In this document: positions 30,679-38,699 of the stretch, piece by piece
How the letters are laid out: each line of letters begins with the position of its first letter
Numbering within the stretch: the first letter of the stretch is position 1
NCBI GenBank assembly: GCA_025354405.1
Contig: JANXMY010000187.1
Span: 1-43,305, forward strand
Origin: Armatimonadota bacterium
GTDB taxonomy: Bacteria > Armatimonadota > Armatimonadia > Armatimonadales > Capsulimonadaceae
Length of the DNA stretch: 43,305 bases
Reading direction: 5' to 3'
Program-made: the position numbers and the translations under genes
The notes under the pieces: model-generated
Told to the model about the DNA's origin: nothing
The model's input: the letters and a program-made list of their open reading frames with translations, nothing else
Database searches by the model: none

Positions 30679-32634
30679 TTATTTTCTACCGCTTCGGGGT
30701 TGGGGCTGGAGCGAATTGAAATATCGACGCACATCGCTTCGATAAGCCGGAGGGATATCCTCTTTGTCCATCGTCGACTCCGCGCTGGTGCGGGCGGGCG
30801 CGACGTAATCATAATAGGGCACTTTGCTGGTCGTCTGCCCGGCGGGGGTATTAGGATTGGAGCCGACTTTGCGCATCGGGCCGGTCTTGCTGGGCCCGGC
30901 GTTGAGAGGCTTGCCGAAGTACAGCTTGCCATTTTTGGGACTATCGGGGCTGATATGGCCTAGGTGCTTGAGGGGGCTGCTTCCCAGTCCGGTATCGGAG
31001 GGCTTGCCCCCCGCCATTCCCCCGCCGCCCGAGCCGCCGTTGCCCTTGCCGCTGCCATGCTTGCCATTGCTGCCTGACAGTCCCTGGCCCTCCCCTGCCC
31101 CTTCGCCCGCCCCGCTTCCCTTGCCTTTGCCTTGACCTTTGCCTTGTCCTTGCCCGGGCCGACCGGAGTCGTTTTGGATGTCCCCGGCACTGTTTGCGCC
31201 CGCCATCTCGCTCTCAGCACCTTCTACAGACTGCTGGGCATCGGCCTGGGCCTGCTGATCAGTCTGCTGCTGGGCTTCGCGCTCAGCCGCCTCGGCGGCT
31301 TTCCGTATCTCTGATGCCGCCGCTGATTTGTCGCCGCGCTTCATCGCCACCGCCGCCGCCTGAGAATGCTGCTGCGTTTCTTTCATAGGCGCGTTTTTCA
31401 AAGCTTCCGAGAGCTTCTGCAAGTCTTGGGCGGCCTGCTGCTGCTCGCCCGGCGACATCTTGCCTGACTCGGCTCGAGATGCCAGCTGACGAAGCTGCTC
31501 ACTGAGACCTTTGGCATCATTTTGCTGCATCGCCTGGGCAGCCTTCTGCATTTCCGGAGTTGAGGGAGTATTTGCTGAGGATTTCCCGGGCTGACTCTCC
31601 GAATGCTTGCCAGTGCCAGGAACATTGAAACCGCTTTTCTTATCAGCGGCCCCATTCTTGCTGCCACTGGCACCCTGTGCCCCGTTTTTCGGATTGCTTT
31701 TGTTTCCACCCCCAGCCTTCTGGCCGCCGGAAGAGGATTTACTGCCGGTTGTCCCGGACGCCGACGCGCTCGACATCGCCTGTGCCATCTGCTGACCAGC
31801 CAGCGCCATGCTCTTCGCTCCTGCTCCCGGACCGCCATTTTGCTGGGCCATCTTCTGCTGCTCGGCCCGCATCTGCTGAGTCAGCTTGGACATCTGCACC
31901 ATCGCCTGCTTCTTGTCCAAACGACCTTGGGACAGGCGCTGGCCCAGACGCTGCATACTCGCGGCGCTCCGGCGTGTTCCTTCCAGATGCTGCAGATCGG
32001 CCTGTTTTGCGATTAACTTTGCCGTCTGCTGCAATTTATCGCCGGTCTTGCTGACGATTTTACGCTCGATTTGAACGCTCGGCGGAATGAGCATGGGAAG
32101 ATTTGGCAGTATCAGGGCGAGCACAAGCAGCACCAATCCACCCAGCGCAGCTTTAGATTCCCAGGGCCATTTCCACGGCACGGCATCGACGGCCTTCAGG
32201 CCACGGGCATAGGTGGCCGCATCTTCCAATTGAAGCCGCATCAGCAGAGCGGCGTCCGGTGCGAGTGCTGCCTGCGGGGCACGCTCGAACTCCAGCGCAG
32301 AGGACAACCGCTCCTTCAAACCCAGACGCGCCTCCGCCAGTCGAGCGACATCCATCAGCGCAATGGGCCGTAAAAACGCTGTCAGCGTGCCAATACCGAT
32401 CCCCAGCAGCAGAACGATGGGGACCACAGCTTCGAGAAACAGCCAGTCGGGGAGTAAATTGAAGTGCGAGAGAGTCACGAACACAAGGCACACAGCGAGC
32501 CCGGTCAGTGCCCCACGCGAAGCATGGCGAACCCAGCGCACCAGTCTCAGCCGCACTGTCACCGATGCTAATGCATCCGAAATTACGTTTGGGCTGAGAG
32601 AAGATGGTGTATCCTGCTCAAGTGTCGTCGCCAT
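30679..32634 (-). CDS. Large low-complexity membrane protein
   Basis: A 651-residue protein. Membrane segments lie near 42-62, 66-88 and 162-182. After these comes a long Gln/Ala/Lys helical stretch, then a Gly/Ser/Lys-rich linker (about 480-545), and a conserved-looking end, EDIPPAYRSDVRRYFNSLQP. N-terminal membrane helices plus a Q/A-rich coiled region and a YRxxVRRYF-type end recall proteins found in MoxR/Bat-type or DUF4175-like gene clusters; I cannot place it firmly. No MoxR ATPase gene is seen here. It lies 68 nt after a Ser/Thr kinase gene and may be a phosphorylation target. Confidence 0.7.
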   Translation of the reverse strand: MATTLEQDTPSSLSPNVISDALASVTVRLRLVRWVRHASRGALTGLAVCLVFVTLSHFNLLPDWLFLEAVVPIVLLLGIGIGTLTAFLRPIALMDVARLAEARLGLKERLSSALEFERAPQAALAPDAALLMRLQLEDAATYARGLKAVDAVPWKWPWESKAALGGLVLLVLALILPNLPMLIPPSVQIERKIVSKTGDKLQQTAKLIAKQADLQHLEGTRRSAASMQRLGQRLSQGRLDKKQAMVQMSKLTQQMRAEQQKMAQQNGGPGAGAKSMALAGQQMAQAMSSASASGTTGSKSSSGGQKAGGGNKSNPKNGAQGASGSKNGAADKKSGFNVPGTGKHSESQPGKSSANTPSTPEMQKAAQAMQQNDAKGLSEQLRQLASRAESGKMSPGEQQQAAQDLQKLSEALKNAPMKETQQHSQAAAVAMKRGDKSAAASEIRKAAEAAEREAQQQTDQQAQADAQQSVEGAESEMAGANSAGDIQNDSGRPGQGQGKGQGKGKGSGAGEGAGEGQGLSGSNGKHGSGKGNGGSGGGGMAGGKPSDTGLGSSPLKHLGHISPDSPKNGKLYFGKPLNAGPSKTGPMRKVGSNPNTPAGQTTSKVPYYDYVAPARTSAESTMDKEDIPPAYRSDVRRYFNSLQPQPRSGRK

Positions 32635-32702
32635 GCTGCTGCCTGCTTTCAGAAGATATCTGTATTATACGCCATTTGATCGGCGAACGGCACAACAGCT
32701 TT

Positions 32703-34127
32703 TCAGTGGAGGACTCGGGGGTTGCGTAAATGCGGGGCAGCAGGTTCGGCGGCTTCCTTCACTGGGATTGCGGCAAAAATCGGGGTAGGCATCGGCCGCT
32801 GATGGATCACAGAGGAGCGCAGCCGATGACGTCGCTTGTGCGGGATACGGTGGGAATTCCCCGGTGCAATCTGTGCCGCCGCAGCGGCCGTATGAGCCTC
32901 ATCTGAAAAACGAACAGGGACGCGCTTTATTCGGCGTATCTTGGCAGAGCGCATCTTGGCAGAGCGCATCTTGGCGTGATGCAGGGTAGGCGCTGCAGCT
33001 GGCGCCGTGTTTTTTTGAACAGCAAGCATGGATGGAGGCGGGCGGAGCGGAGCATGATTAATTTTCCACCAGAAACCGCCTCCTGCCAGGAGAAGCGCCG
33101 CCGCCGTGAGAAACCCGGCCAAGACGGCGGTCCGCCGAGTGGCTGCAGTCCGCACATTTTGCTGCGGCGTTCCCCCTTCGGTCCTCGACGCAGCCTGCAA
33201 AGCAGCGGCAAAATGCCCGGCACTCTGAAAACGATCACCCGGAGCTTTGGCCAGCCCGCGCAGAACGACCGCCTCAACTTGAGGAGAAATATTCTCGCGA
33301 TGAACCCGCAGCGGCGGCGGGTCTGCGAAGACCTGACGGTGCATCACAGAGAGCTGCGCCTGTGCGCTTTCATCGGAGGCCCGGAACGGAGGCGTGCCGG
33401 TCAGGGCGAAGTAGGCAACAGCGGCAAGAGAATAGACATCGCTGCGAGCATCAGGAGCTTCGTGTCCATGCACCTGCTCGGGACTGGCATATTCGATTGT
33501 CCCCAGCAGATCACCCATCAGTGTCAGCGACGCATCAGTATCGATATGCGCGACGCCAAAATCCGTCAGTCGGGCCAGCCCATGCTTCGGCAGGAGAATA
33601 TTGGCTGGTTTGACGTCCCGGTGAATGATGTTTGCGGCATGAGCGCAGTCGAGGCCGGCGGCAACACTCTCGATGATAGCGGCAGTCTGCACTGGCGAAA
33701 GCCAGCCGTCAGCGTCGATGCGTTCGGCAAGCGTCTGGCCCGAGACATACTCCATCACAAGCGCAGCCGGGTTTCCTTCATGGAAGCGATACACAGAAAC
33801 AATGCTCGGGTGACGCAGCTGGGCCATCACCGCAGCTTCCCGGCGAAATCGGTCCATCGCGACCAGATCCGTAGTAGCCCGCTGGACCTTCACGACCACC
33901 TCGCAGCGATGCGTGTGATCCCAGCCCCGATAAATGGCATTCAGAGAGTTATGACAGAGAGGCTTGGGGGAGAGTGCGATACCGGGGAGGTCGGGCGGCA
34001 CAATATCGCCGTAGTCGTTCGATGTGACAAAGCCTGTCGCTGGTGAAGGCTGCTGCGCCCTGGCCCATCGCATACGTCTCTGCTGCTTGCAAATGGGTAA
34101 ACCTGCTTTCGGACCAGCGGGACTCAT
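32703..34127 (-). CDS. Membrane Ser/Thr protein kinase (PknB-like) with degenerate glycine loop
   Basis: A 474-residue kinase. K80 lies in VVVKVQ, HRD at 169-171 with N176, DFG at 189-191, and GTIEYASPEQ at 209-218. The glycine-rich loop expected at about 56-68 is LCHNSLNAIYRG, without the usual glycines. A membrane segment lies at about 334-354, after which an extracellular tail is rich in Lys/Arg/His and includes a KMRSA repeat. No PASTA domains. The ATG overlaps the stop of the glycosyltransferase gene as ATGA, so the two are translated together. ATP use is likely but should be tested. Confidence 0.88.
   Translation of the reverse strand: MSPAGPKAGLPICKQQRRMRWARAQQPSPATGFVTSNDYGDIVPPDLPGIALSPKPLCHNSLNAIYRGWDHTHRCEVVVKVQRATTDLVAMDRFRREAAVMAQLRHPSIVSVYRFHEGNPAALVMEYVSGQTLAERIDADGWLSPVQTAAIIESVAAGLDCAHAANIIHRDVKPANILLPKHGLARLTDFGVAHIDTDASLTLMGDLLGTIEYASPEQVHGHEAPDARSDVYSLAAVAYFALTGTPPFRASDESAQAQLSVMHRQVFADPPPLRVHRENISPQVEAVVLRGLAKAPGDRFQSAGHFAAALQAASRTEGGTPQQNVRTAATRRTAVLAGFLTAAALLLAGGGFWWKINHAPLRPPPSMLAVQKNTAPAAAPTLHHAKMRSAKMRSAKIRRIKRVPVRFSDEAHTAAAAAQIAPGNSHRIPHKRRHRLRSSVIHQRPMPTPIFAAIPVKEAAEPAAPHLRNPRVLH
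32941..32982. repeat. Tandem 15-bp repeats inside the kinase gene
   Basis: TTGGCAGAGCGCATC at 32941-32955 is repeated exactly at 32956-32970 and in part from 32971. In the protein this gives the KMRSAKMRSAKIR stretch in the tail beyond the membrane segment. The unit keeps the reading frame, so copy number can vary without breaking the gene. Confidence 0.8.
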
Positions 34128-34963
34128 AAAATCTTCGTGTCGAATTTCGGGCGCGACGAGGTCTCGTCTGACGATCTATGCTTCGCCGCATGCCGCAAGG
34201 CGACTGTCCGCACGGCTAGGGTGACCAGAAAACCGAGGTCACGCACAAAATAGCGATGCCAGAGACGTGCGGGTTCCTGCAAGAAACGATATGCCCACTC
34301 TAGTCCAACTTGCTGCATCCACACCGGCGCACGCTTTACGACGCCTCCGGCCATTTCGAAAGAGCCACCAACGCCAATAGAAACGGGAACGCTTAACAGC
34401 TCTTTATTTGCGGCGATCCATTTCTCCTGCTTTGGTGCGCCGAATCCGACCAGGAGAATATCTGGCTGAGCAGAACATACAATTTCGCGGATTCGAGACT
34501 GCTCCTCCGCTGACTCGAAAGTCTCAAAGGGGGGGCAGTAGACACCGCAGATTTGGACACCGGGGTATTTCGCGGTCACGGCCTCGCGGGCCAGTTCAGC
34601 CGCCTGCGGCGCTCCGCCCAGAAAGAAGAGGCGGAGGCCGGTCTGCTCGGACGCCCGGGCCAGCTGCCAGAAAAGATCGCTGCCAGTGACTCTCTCTTTA
34701 AGCGCGGGCCGAGAAGAGGTCGCGGCTAGGTGCGAAAGCCAAACAATCGGCTTGCCATCGGCCAGTGTCAGGTCCGAGGCCTGATAAAGGGCGCGAAATT
34801 CAGCATCATGCTCTAGTGTCACCAGATGATCCAGATTGCCAGTGCACACATAGCGCGGCTTGCCCGTCTTCTGGGCCATTTGCACGATCTGTGTGACGGC
34901 TTCCGCCATGGTGACATTGTGAAAGGCGATACCCGATATGTAAATTTTACCTAAAGATTCCAT
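34124..34963 (-). CDS. WecG/TagA/CpsF-family glycosyltransferase
   Basis: A 279-residue protein from ATG at 34963 (MESLGKIYISGIAFHNVTM); a TTG at 34990 would add nine residues. Family marks are YVCTGNLDHLVTL, LADGKPIVWLS, LFFLGGAPQAAELA and VGFGAPKQEKWIA. These enzymes add N-acetylmannosamine(-uronate) or related sugars to lipid-linked acceptors at the inner membrane. It lies between the EpsI gene and the kinase gene, with an ATGA overlap to the latter. Confidence 0.92.
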   Translation of the reverse strand: MESLGKIYISGIAFHNVTMAEAVTQIVQMAQKTGKPRYVCTGNLDHLVTLEHDAEFRALYQASDLTLADGKPIVWLSHLAATSSRPALKERVTGSDLFWQLARASEQTGLRLFFLGGAPQAAELAREAVTAKYPGVQICGVYCPPFETFESAEEQSRIREIVCSAQPDILLVGFGAPKQEKWIAANKELLSVPVSIGVGGSFEMAGGVVKRAPVWMQQVGLEWAYRFLQEPARLWHRYFVRDLGFLVTLAVRTVALRHAAKHRSSDETSSRPKFDTKIL

Positions 34964-34973
34964 AACTTTTTTT

Positions 34974-35642
34974 CTAGCCGGAAGAAGCAACTAAGCGCGG
35001 CTGGAGGTGTTTCCACATCTCTGCCGCGAATTGCTGCAGCTTTGCATGATCAGTCGTGTATTCCTGCGGGTTCGGACTGATCGAGCGGGTAAATCGCAGA
35101 AAGTATACAGGCGTTCCCCGCTGACCGAGCACTGCGCTCAGCAGCATTGCGGCCCGGATTTGTGTGACCTGATTGATCACTTTGCCATTGACGATGTAGA
35201 GATAAAGAATATCATATCCGCCCTGACTGGAAGCACCCGGAACAGCATTCTGACTGACAGCACGGCAGCTGCGCGCTTCGATCTGCGTGCCTGGCAGCAT
35301 CTCGACGTGGTCATCTTCCAGCTGCATCCCGGCCCCGATCAGACAGGAGCGTGGATCGTGCAAAGCGCTTCGGTCCGTGCCGCCGATGAGCAGAAAATTC
35401 ACATCCCCACTGGCCTGGTGATAATTTCTCGAAAGCGGGTCAGTGGAAGCCAGTGCTGCTCGAACGTCTGGCGGCAGGATATCGTCTTCCGGGGCTGAGT
35501 AGCCAGCCAGCTCCCGTGGAACTTCAGCACTCGTAATTCCGACAAAGTGAGCCGGAGGGGCAGGCTTCCAGACCATGGAAGTCGCTAGAGCCGCACCGAG
35601 AATCAGTGTTAGAAAATAGCCCATCCGGCGAATGTTCGGCAT
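34974..35642 (-). CDS. EpsI-type exosortase-associated protein
   Basis: A 222-residue protein with an N-terminal membrane anchor (about 7-25) and a soluble domain with DPRSCLIGAGMQLEDDHVEML, which matches the HxPxxCxPGxGW-like motif of EpsI/DUF3485 proteins in degenerate form. It ends with FLRFTRSISPNPQEY. EpsI proteins accompany or are fused to exosortases. The start has AAGGGG 5 nt upstream and overlaps the exosortase gene by 34 nt. Confidence 0.83.
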   Translation of the reverse strand: MPNIRRMGYFLTLILGAALATSMVWKPAPPAHFVGITSAEVPRELAGYSAPEDDILPPDVRAALASTDPLSRNYHQASGDVNFLLIGGTDRSALHDPRSCLIGAGMQLEDDHVEMLPGTQIEARSCRAVSQNAVPGASSQGGYDILYLYIVNGKVINQVTQIRAAMLLSAVLGQRGTPVYFLRFTRSISPNPQEYTTDHAKLQQFAAEMWKHLQPRLVASSG

Positions 35643-36505
35643 CCTAACCCCTTAGCCAGCCCAAACAAGGCGGCAAAACCTAACGTGAGTGTGATCATTC
35701 CGCTCCAGTCGTGGAAGGTATGGGCGGCATCAGGTCCGATGCACTCACCTACTACCCCAATCAATGCGATCCGAACCGCATTGACGACTAAACTGAGGGG
35801 CAGACTAAACAAAAACAATCCGATGCGCTTGGCTGGCTTTCCGTCTACCAGATAGGCAAACGCTGCGCTGAAGGTCAGCAGAGCGAGCAGCAGCTTGAAC
35901 CCGGAGCACGGCACATCAACAAAAAGCGAGTAGTCTTCCATGTGGATGACATTACCGACCAGCGTGGTGTGAAACAGCATCAAGTGCAGAATCTTATCTG
36001 CCAGCACCGTCGAAGCCATCTGTACATGCAGGGTCGAGTCGTTAAGCAGGGGCCGGGGCAGCGGGGCCATCAGCCACAGGAATGCCAGCGGAAAAGCCGC
36101 CGTGCGGACCACCGCCGTGCCGAGCGTCAGCCAAACACCGCCCACGATTGAAAACAAGAACGCTGCCGACTCCAGTGCTTCCGCCGGAAGCTTGATCGCA
36201 AAAACCAGAAGCGCCAGAGCAGGAACCAGCAGCAGCAATGCCAGTGGCGCTGGCCGCTTCGGAGCCGCCAGCAATGCCGCCCGCCGATGCCAGAGCATCA
36301 GGCCGACAATAAATGGGATCAGCGGCGCGTGCTGATAATACGACTCCGGAACGGAGTATTCGTAAAACCAGAACCTCAGGGTCGGCTCGGCCAGAATGCC
36401 AAGCAGTGTCACCGCCACCGCAAATGGCAAAAGATCGCGCCAATCCAGCGAACTGCCCCCAGGCGCAGTGTCCTTGATGTCGATTTTTGGTGGAGCAACT
36501 GCCAT
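35609..36505 (-). CDS. Exosortase (PEP-CTERM sorting transpeptidase)
   Basis: A 298-residue protein with about eight membrane segments. The catalytic triad is C200 in VDVPCSGFKLLL, R245 in VNAVRIALIG and a histidine in AHTFHDWSG (H262 or H265). Exosortases cleave PEP-CTERM tails of exported proteins, probably joining them to a surface polymer. A PEP-CTERM protein is encoded directly upstream and EpsI directly downstream with an overlap. The gene is of standard length. Confidence 0.93.
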   Translation of the reverse strand: MAVAPPKIDIKDTAPGGSSLDWRDLLPFAVAVTLLGILAEPTLRFWFYEYSVPESYYQHAPLIPFIVGLMLWHRRAALLAAPKRPAPLALLLLVPALALLVFAIKLPAEALESAAFLFSIVGGVWLTLGTAVVRTAAFPLAFLWLMAPLPRPLLNDSTLHVQMASTVLADKILHLMLFHTTLVGNVIHMEDYSLFVDVPCSGFKLLLALLTFSAAFAYLVDGKPAKRIGLFLFSLPLSLVVNAVRIALIGVVGECIGPDAAHTFHDWSGMITLTLGFAALFGLAKGLGCRTFAGWAIF

Positions 36506-36624
36506 AAAAAACTTAATTACAAAACTTGGGACGAAAGTAAAGAGCCTTTACCGTGTGCTCATACTTCTATCTTCGGCGAAAAGCCCTTCAGAATAGAGGG
36601 TGGTTTCGGACAATTTAAAGCAAA

Positions 36625-36653
36625 GTGGCGGGTTGTCGAAACAACACCGCCAC
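36625..36653 (-). terminator. Hairpin after the PEP-CTERM gene, possible terminator
   Basis: GTGGCGG-GTTGT pairs with ACAAC-(A)-CCGCCAC around a CGAA loop, with one bulged base. Read on the minus strand it is followed by TTTGCTTTAAATT, a loose T-rich run. A second hairpin (CGCTCTGG / CCAGAGCG, 36682-36707) lies between it and the gene. Together they fill the 243-bp gap before the exosortase gene and may separate expression of the two. Confidence 0.5.
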
Positions 36654-36748
36654 CGTACGATTTTGAGCAGCTGCCGGAACCCGCTCTGGAGAATTTCCCC
36701 AGAGCGCATCCGTCAGTTTTCCTGGGGGTCTCGCCGAAGCGAATACCA

Positions 36749-37474
36749 CTAGGCTGCTGCGCCGTTGGAACGGCGGGTTTTCCGCGCACGGAAAGCCAGG
36801 CCCATGAGGCCGAGGCCGCCCATGATAAACGGTGCCACTGTCGCCGGTTCTGGAACCGCCGCAGGTGTCGTTGCACTGAACGTGCTCGTACCACCCGCAG
36901 TGAATTGGCTCAGGTAACCGTCAGCACCAATAACGGGAGACGGCTTGACGCTGGTCATGGAAATCGAGAAAGATCCCGGATTCAATAGACCAGATTTCGT
37001 GAAGTAGGAGCCGCCGGTGTACGTGACGTTGTTCACCGTGTTGGTGATCGACGAAGTCGTTGAGCCGGAAGCCACGGTCAGGATGTTACCACCCGTGAAC
37101 GTTCCTGACAGCAGTGTATTGCTTGCATTGGTAAGGCTGAAAGTTCCCGCACCTAACCCCTGAGTGTAGGGATTAGCTGTTGAACCATCACCAGTCGCCA
37201 ATCCGGATACGCCAAAACCCGTGAAGGTAAGGATGGAACCAGGATTGTACGTAGGGCTACTCAGACCAGCGAAGGATGCACCAGAGGTCGTCGTGAACTG
37301 ACCCGTACCCCCGCCAGTGTACGTAAAAACGACACTCTGCTGAGCGATGGAACCTTCGCCAGTCGCCGAAGCGAAGGTCGCCTGATCGCCCGGTGCCGCA
37401 ATGGATGGAACCATTGCAATGACGCCAAGAGCGATCGAGGCAAGGATAGGAGCAATTGCTTTGTTGATATTCAT
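36749..37474 (-). CDS. PEP-CTERM surface protein
   Basis: A 241-residue exported protein. The signal peptide runs to about 27 (VPSIAA). The mature part is rich in Gly, Thr and Ser with likely beta structure. The C-terminus has VPEPATVAP (from 207), a membrane helix (FIMGGLGLMGLAF) and RARKTRR, the full PEP-CTERM sorting signal. The adjacent exosortase should process it. A GGGGGG-type ribosome site precedes the ATG, and the 135-bp leader with TATACT and a hairpin suggests its own promoter and high expression. Confidence 0.93.
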   Translation of the reverse strand: MNINKAIAPILASIALGVIAMVPSIAAPGDQATFASATGEGSIAQQSVVFTYTGGGTGQFTTTSGASFAGLSSPTYNPGSILTFTGFGVSGLATGDGSTANPYTQGLGAGTFSLTNASNTLLSGTFTGGNILTVASGSTTSSITNTVNNVTYTGGSYFTKSGLLNPGSFSISMTSVKPSPVIGADGYLSQFTAGGTSTFSATTPAAVPEPATVAPFIMGGLGLMGLAFRARKTRRSNGAAA

Positions 37475-37510
37475 TATGTATTCACCCCCCTTCTTGTATG
37501 GATGGTTTCC

Positions 37511-37529
37511 TTCGCTCGCAGGGAGCGAA
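37511..37529 (-). promoter_or_regulatory. Leader hairpin of the PEP-CTERM gene
   Basis: TTCGCTC pairs with GAGCGAA around a five-base loop, 37 nt before the ATG. A TATACT box lies upstream on the minus strand (about 37575). It could stabilise the leader or influence translation. Confidence 0.4.
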
Positions 37530-37609
37530 AAATCGTAAAAAACTTTATGTGTCCCTATTTGCTAGGTGATTTAGTATATCACACACAGGGCCGAAAAATC
37601 TTGTAGACT

Positions 37610-38548
37610 CTAAGGTAATTTTGCTGTTTTCTTGTCACCATTCAGTGGATAATTCTGGATGGCACTGAAGTAGCTCGCATACTTGTCCTCATCGTAATGA
37701 AACGTCGGCTTGGCCGTCTGATAAAGCTGTGCAACCGTCTTGACGATCGGTGGGGCCTTTTCCAGACGCGCTTGGCGCTCCACTTGTTCCCGAACTTTAT
37801 CCAGCGGCGGGACGACGGCGGCGCTGTTGTTACCGATCCGCATCGAGAGGTACAAAGAACCGCTGTGGAACGTCGTCACCTCACCTGCTTTCATCGTGCG
37901 GATCGAATCACTGATCTGCCTTTTGAGAACCGGTGGCAGAGCAGAGAAGTCCGGATTGAAACCGTTGATCCCTACCACGGCCATCCGGGCCTGGCGACCA
38001 ATCGCATCGGCGGGCTGGTTTTGACGCAGCAGATCTGCAGCGGTATCGGCATCCATAGAAGTCTTCGTGATCACGGTGGTCGTCTTGACTTGCTGAGGCA
38101 GCTGGAAGTCTGCTTTGTGCAGCGTGTAATAGGCTGCAAGCTCTGCCGGACTGACTGCAATGTCCTTCATCCGCAGATTATCCAGCGCAATTTTGGTCTG
38201 CAAGTCCCCTTTGAACTCGGCCATTTTTGTCGGGTCCTGCGCATAGGGCGTCAGAAGCTGCGGGGAGCGCCGCTCGATTAAAGTGATCTGCGCGTCCACA
38301 TCCTGCGTCGTCGCCGGAACACCGGCGCGGGAAGCCGCCTGGTTGATCAGTTTGCTCAGTACCATTTTGCTGAGCACATCCTGTCCGGCCTGGTGTTCGA
38401 GCTGATCCTGATACTGCTTTTTCGTGATGACTTCGCTGCCGACAGAAACCAGAGGTCGGCCGGTCGAGTAACGCATATAGAGTAGCACATTCGCGAACAG
38501 CGAAACCACTGCAATAACCGCGATGATACGCGCTGTGTAAGACTTCAT
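37610..38548 (-). CDS. SurA/PrsA-like foldase
   Basis: A 312-residue protein with an N-terminal membrane anchor or signal (about 8-25), then a SurA_N-type helical domain (VITKKQYQDQLEHQAGQDVLSKMV...) to about 135 and a parvulin-like region (about 150-245) with IRTMKAGEVTTFHSGSLYLSMRI. Such proteins fold exported proteins in the periplasm. The parvulin core is divergent, so isomerase activity is uncertain. It lies upstream of the PEP-CTERM gene, 135 nt apart, and may help that export route. Confidence 0.8.
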   Translation of the reverse strand: MKSYTARIIAVIAVVSLFANVLLYMRYSTGRPLVSVGSEVITKKQYQDQLEHQAGQDVLSKMVLSKLINQAASRAGVPATTQDVDAQITLIERRSPQLLTPYAQDPTKMAEFKGDLQTKIALDNLRMKDIAVSPAELAAYYTLHKADFQLPQQVKTTTVITKTSMDADTAADLLRQNQPADAIGRQARMAVVGINGFNPDFSALPPVLKRQISDSIRTMKAGEVTTFHSGSLYLSMRIGNNSAAVVPPLDKVREQVERQARLEKAPPIVKTVAQLYQTAKPTFHYDEDKYASYFSAIQNYPLNGDKKTAKLP

Positions 38549-38699
38549 AATTTGGGACTACCTTGTCGAGCATTCGGGCTTAGGAAACCGGCTTGAGATA
38601 AGAATGCTATGCTATTCTATAAGTGCATAATTTATGCCAACCTAAGCAGATAAGCGACGAGCACCGGATTATTTTTCAATTTATTTCAGATTTACTCGG

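Noticed and set aside
30657-30932. N-terminal extension of the 107-residue gene to 30932
   Set aside because: It overlaps the end of the 651-residue gene in another frame and has Pro/Arg/Ser-rich nonsense composition; a good ribosome site supports 30656.
32976-34046. A 356-codon plus-strand frame antisense to the kinase gene
   Set aside because: It is the mirror of a well-supported kinase gene, with Arg/Ser/His-rich composition, no motif and no ribosome site.
36287-36988. A 233-codon plus-strand frame across the PEP-CTERM and exosortase genes
   Set aside because: It crosses two real minus-strand genes and their gap, and reads as Arg/His-rich noise.
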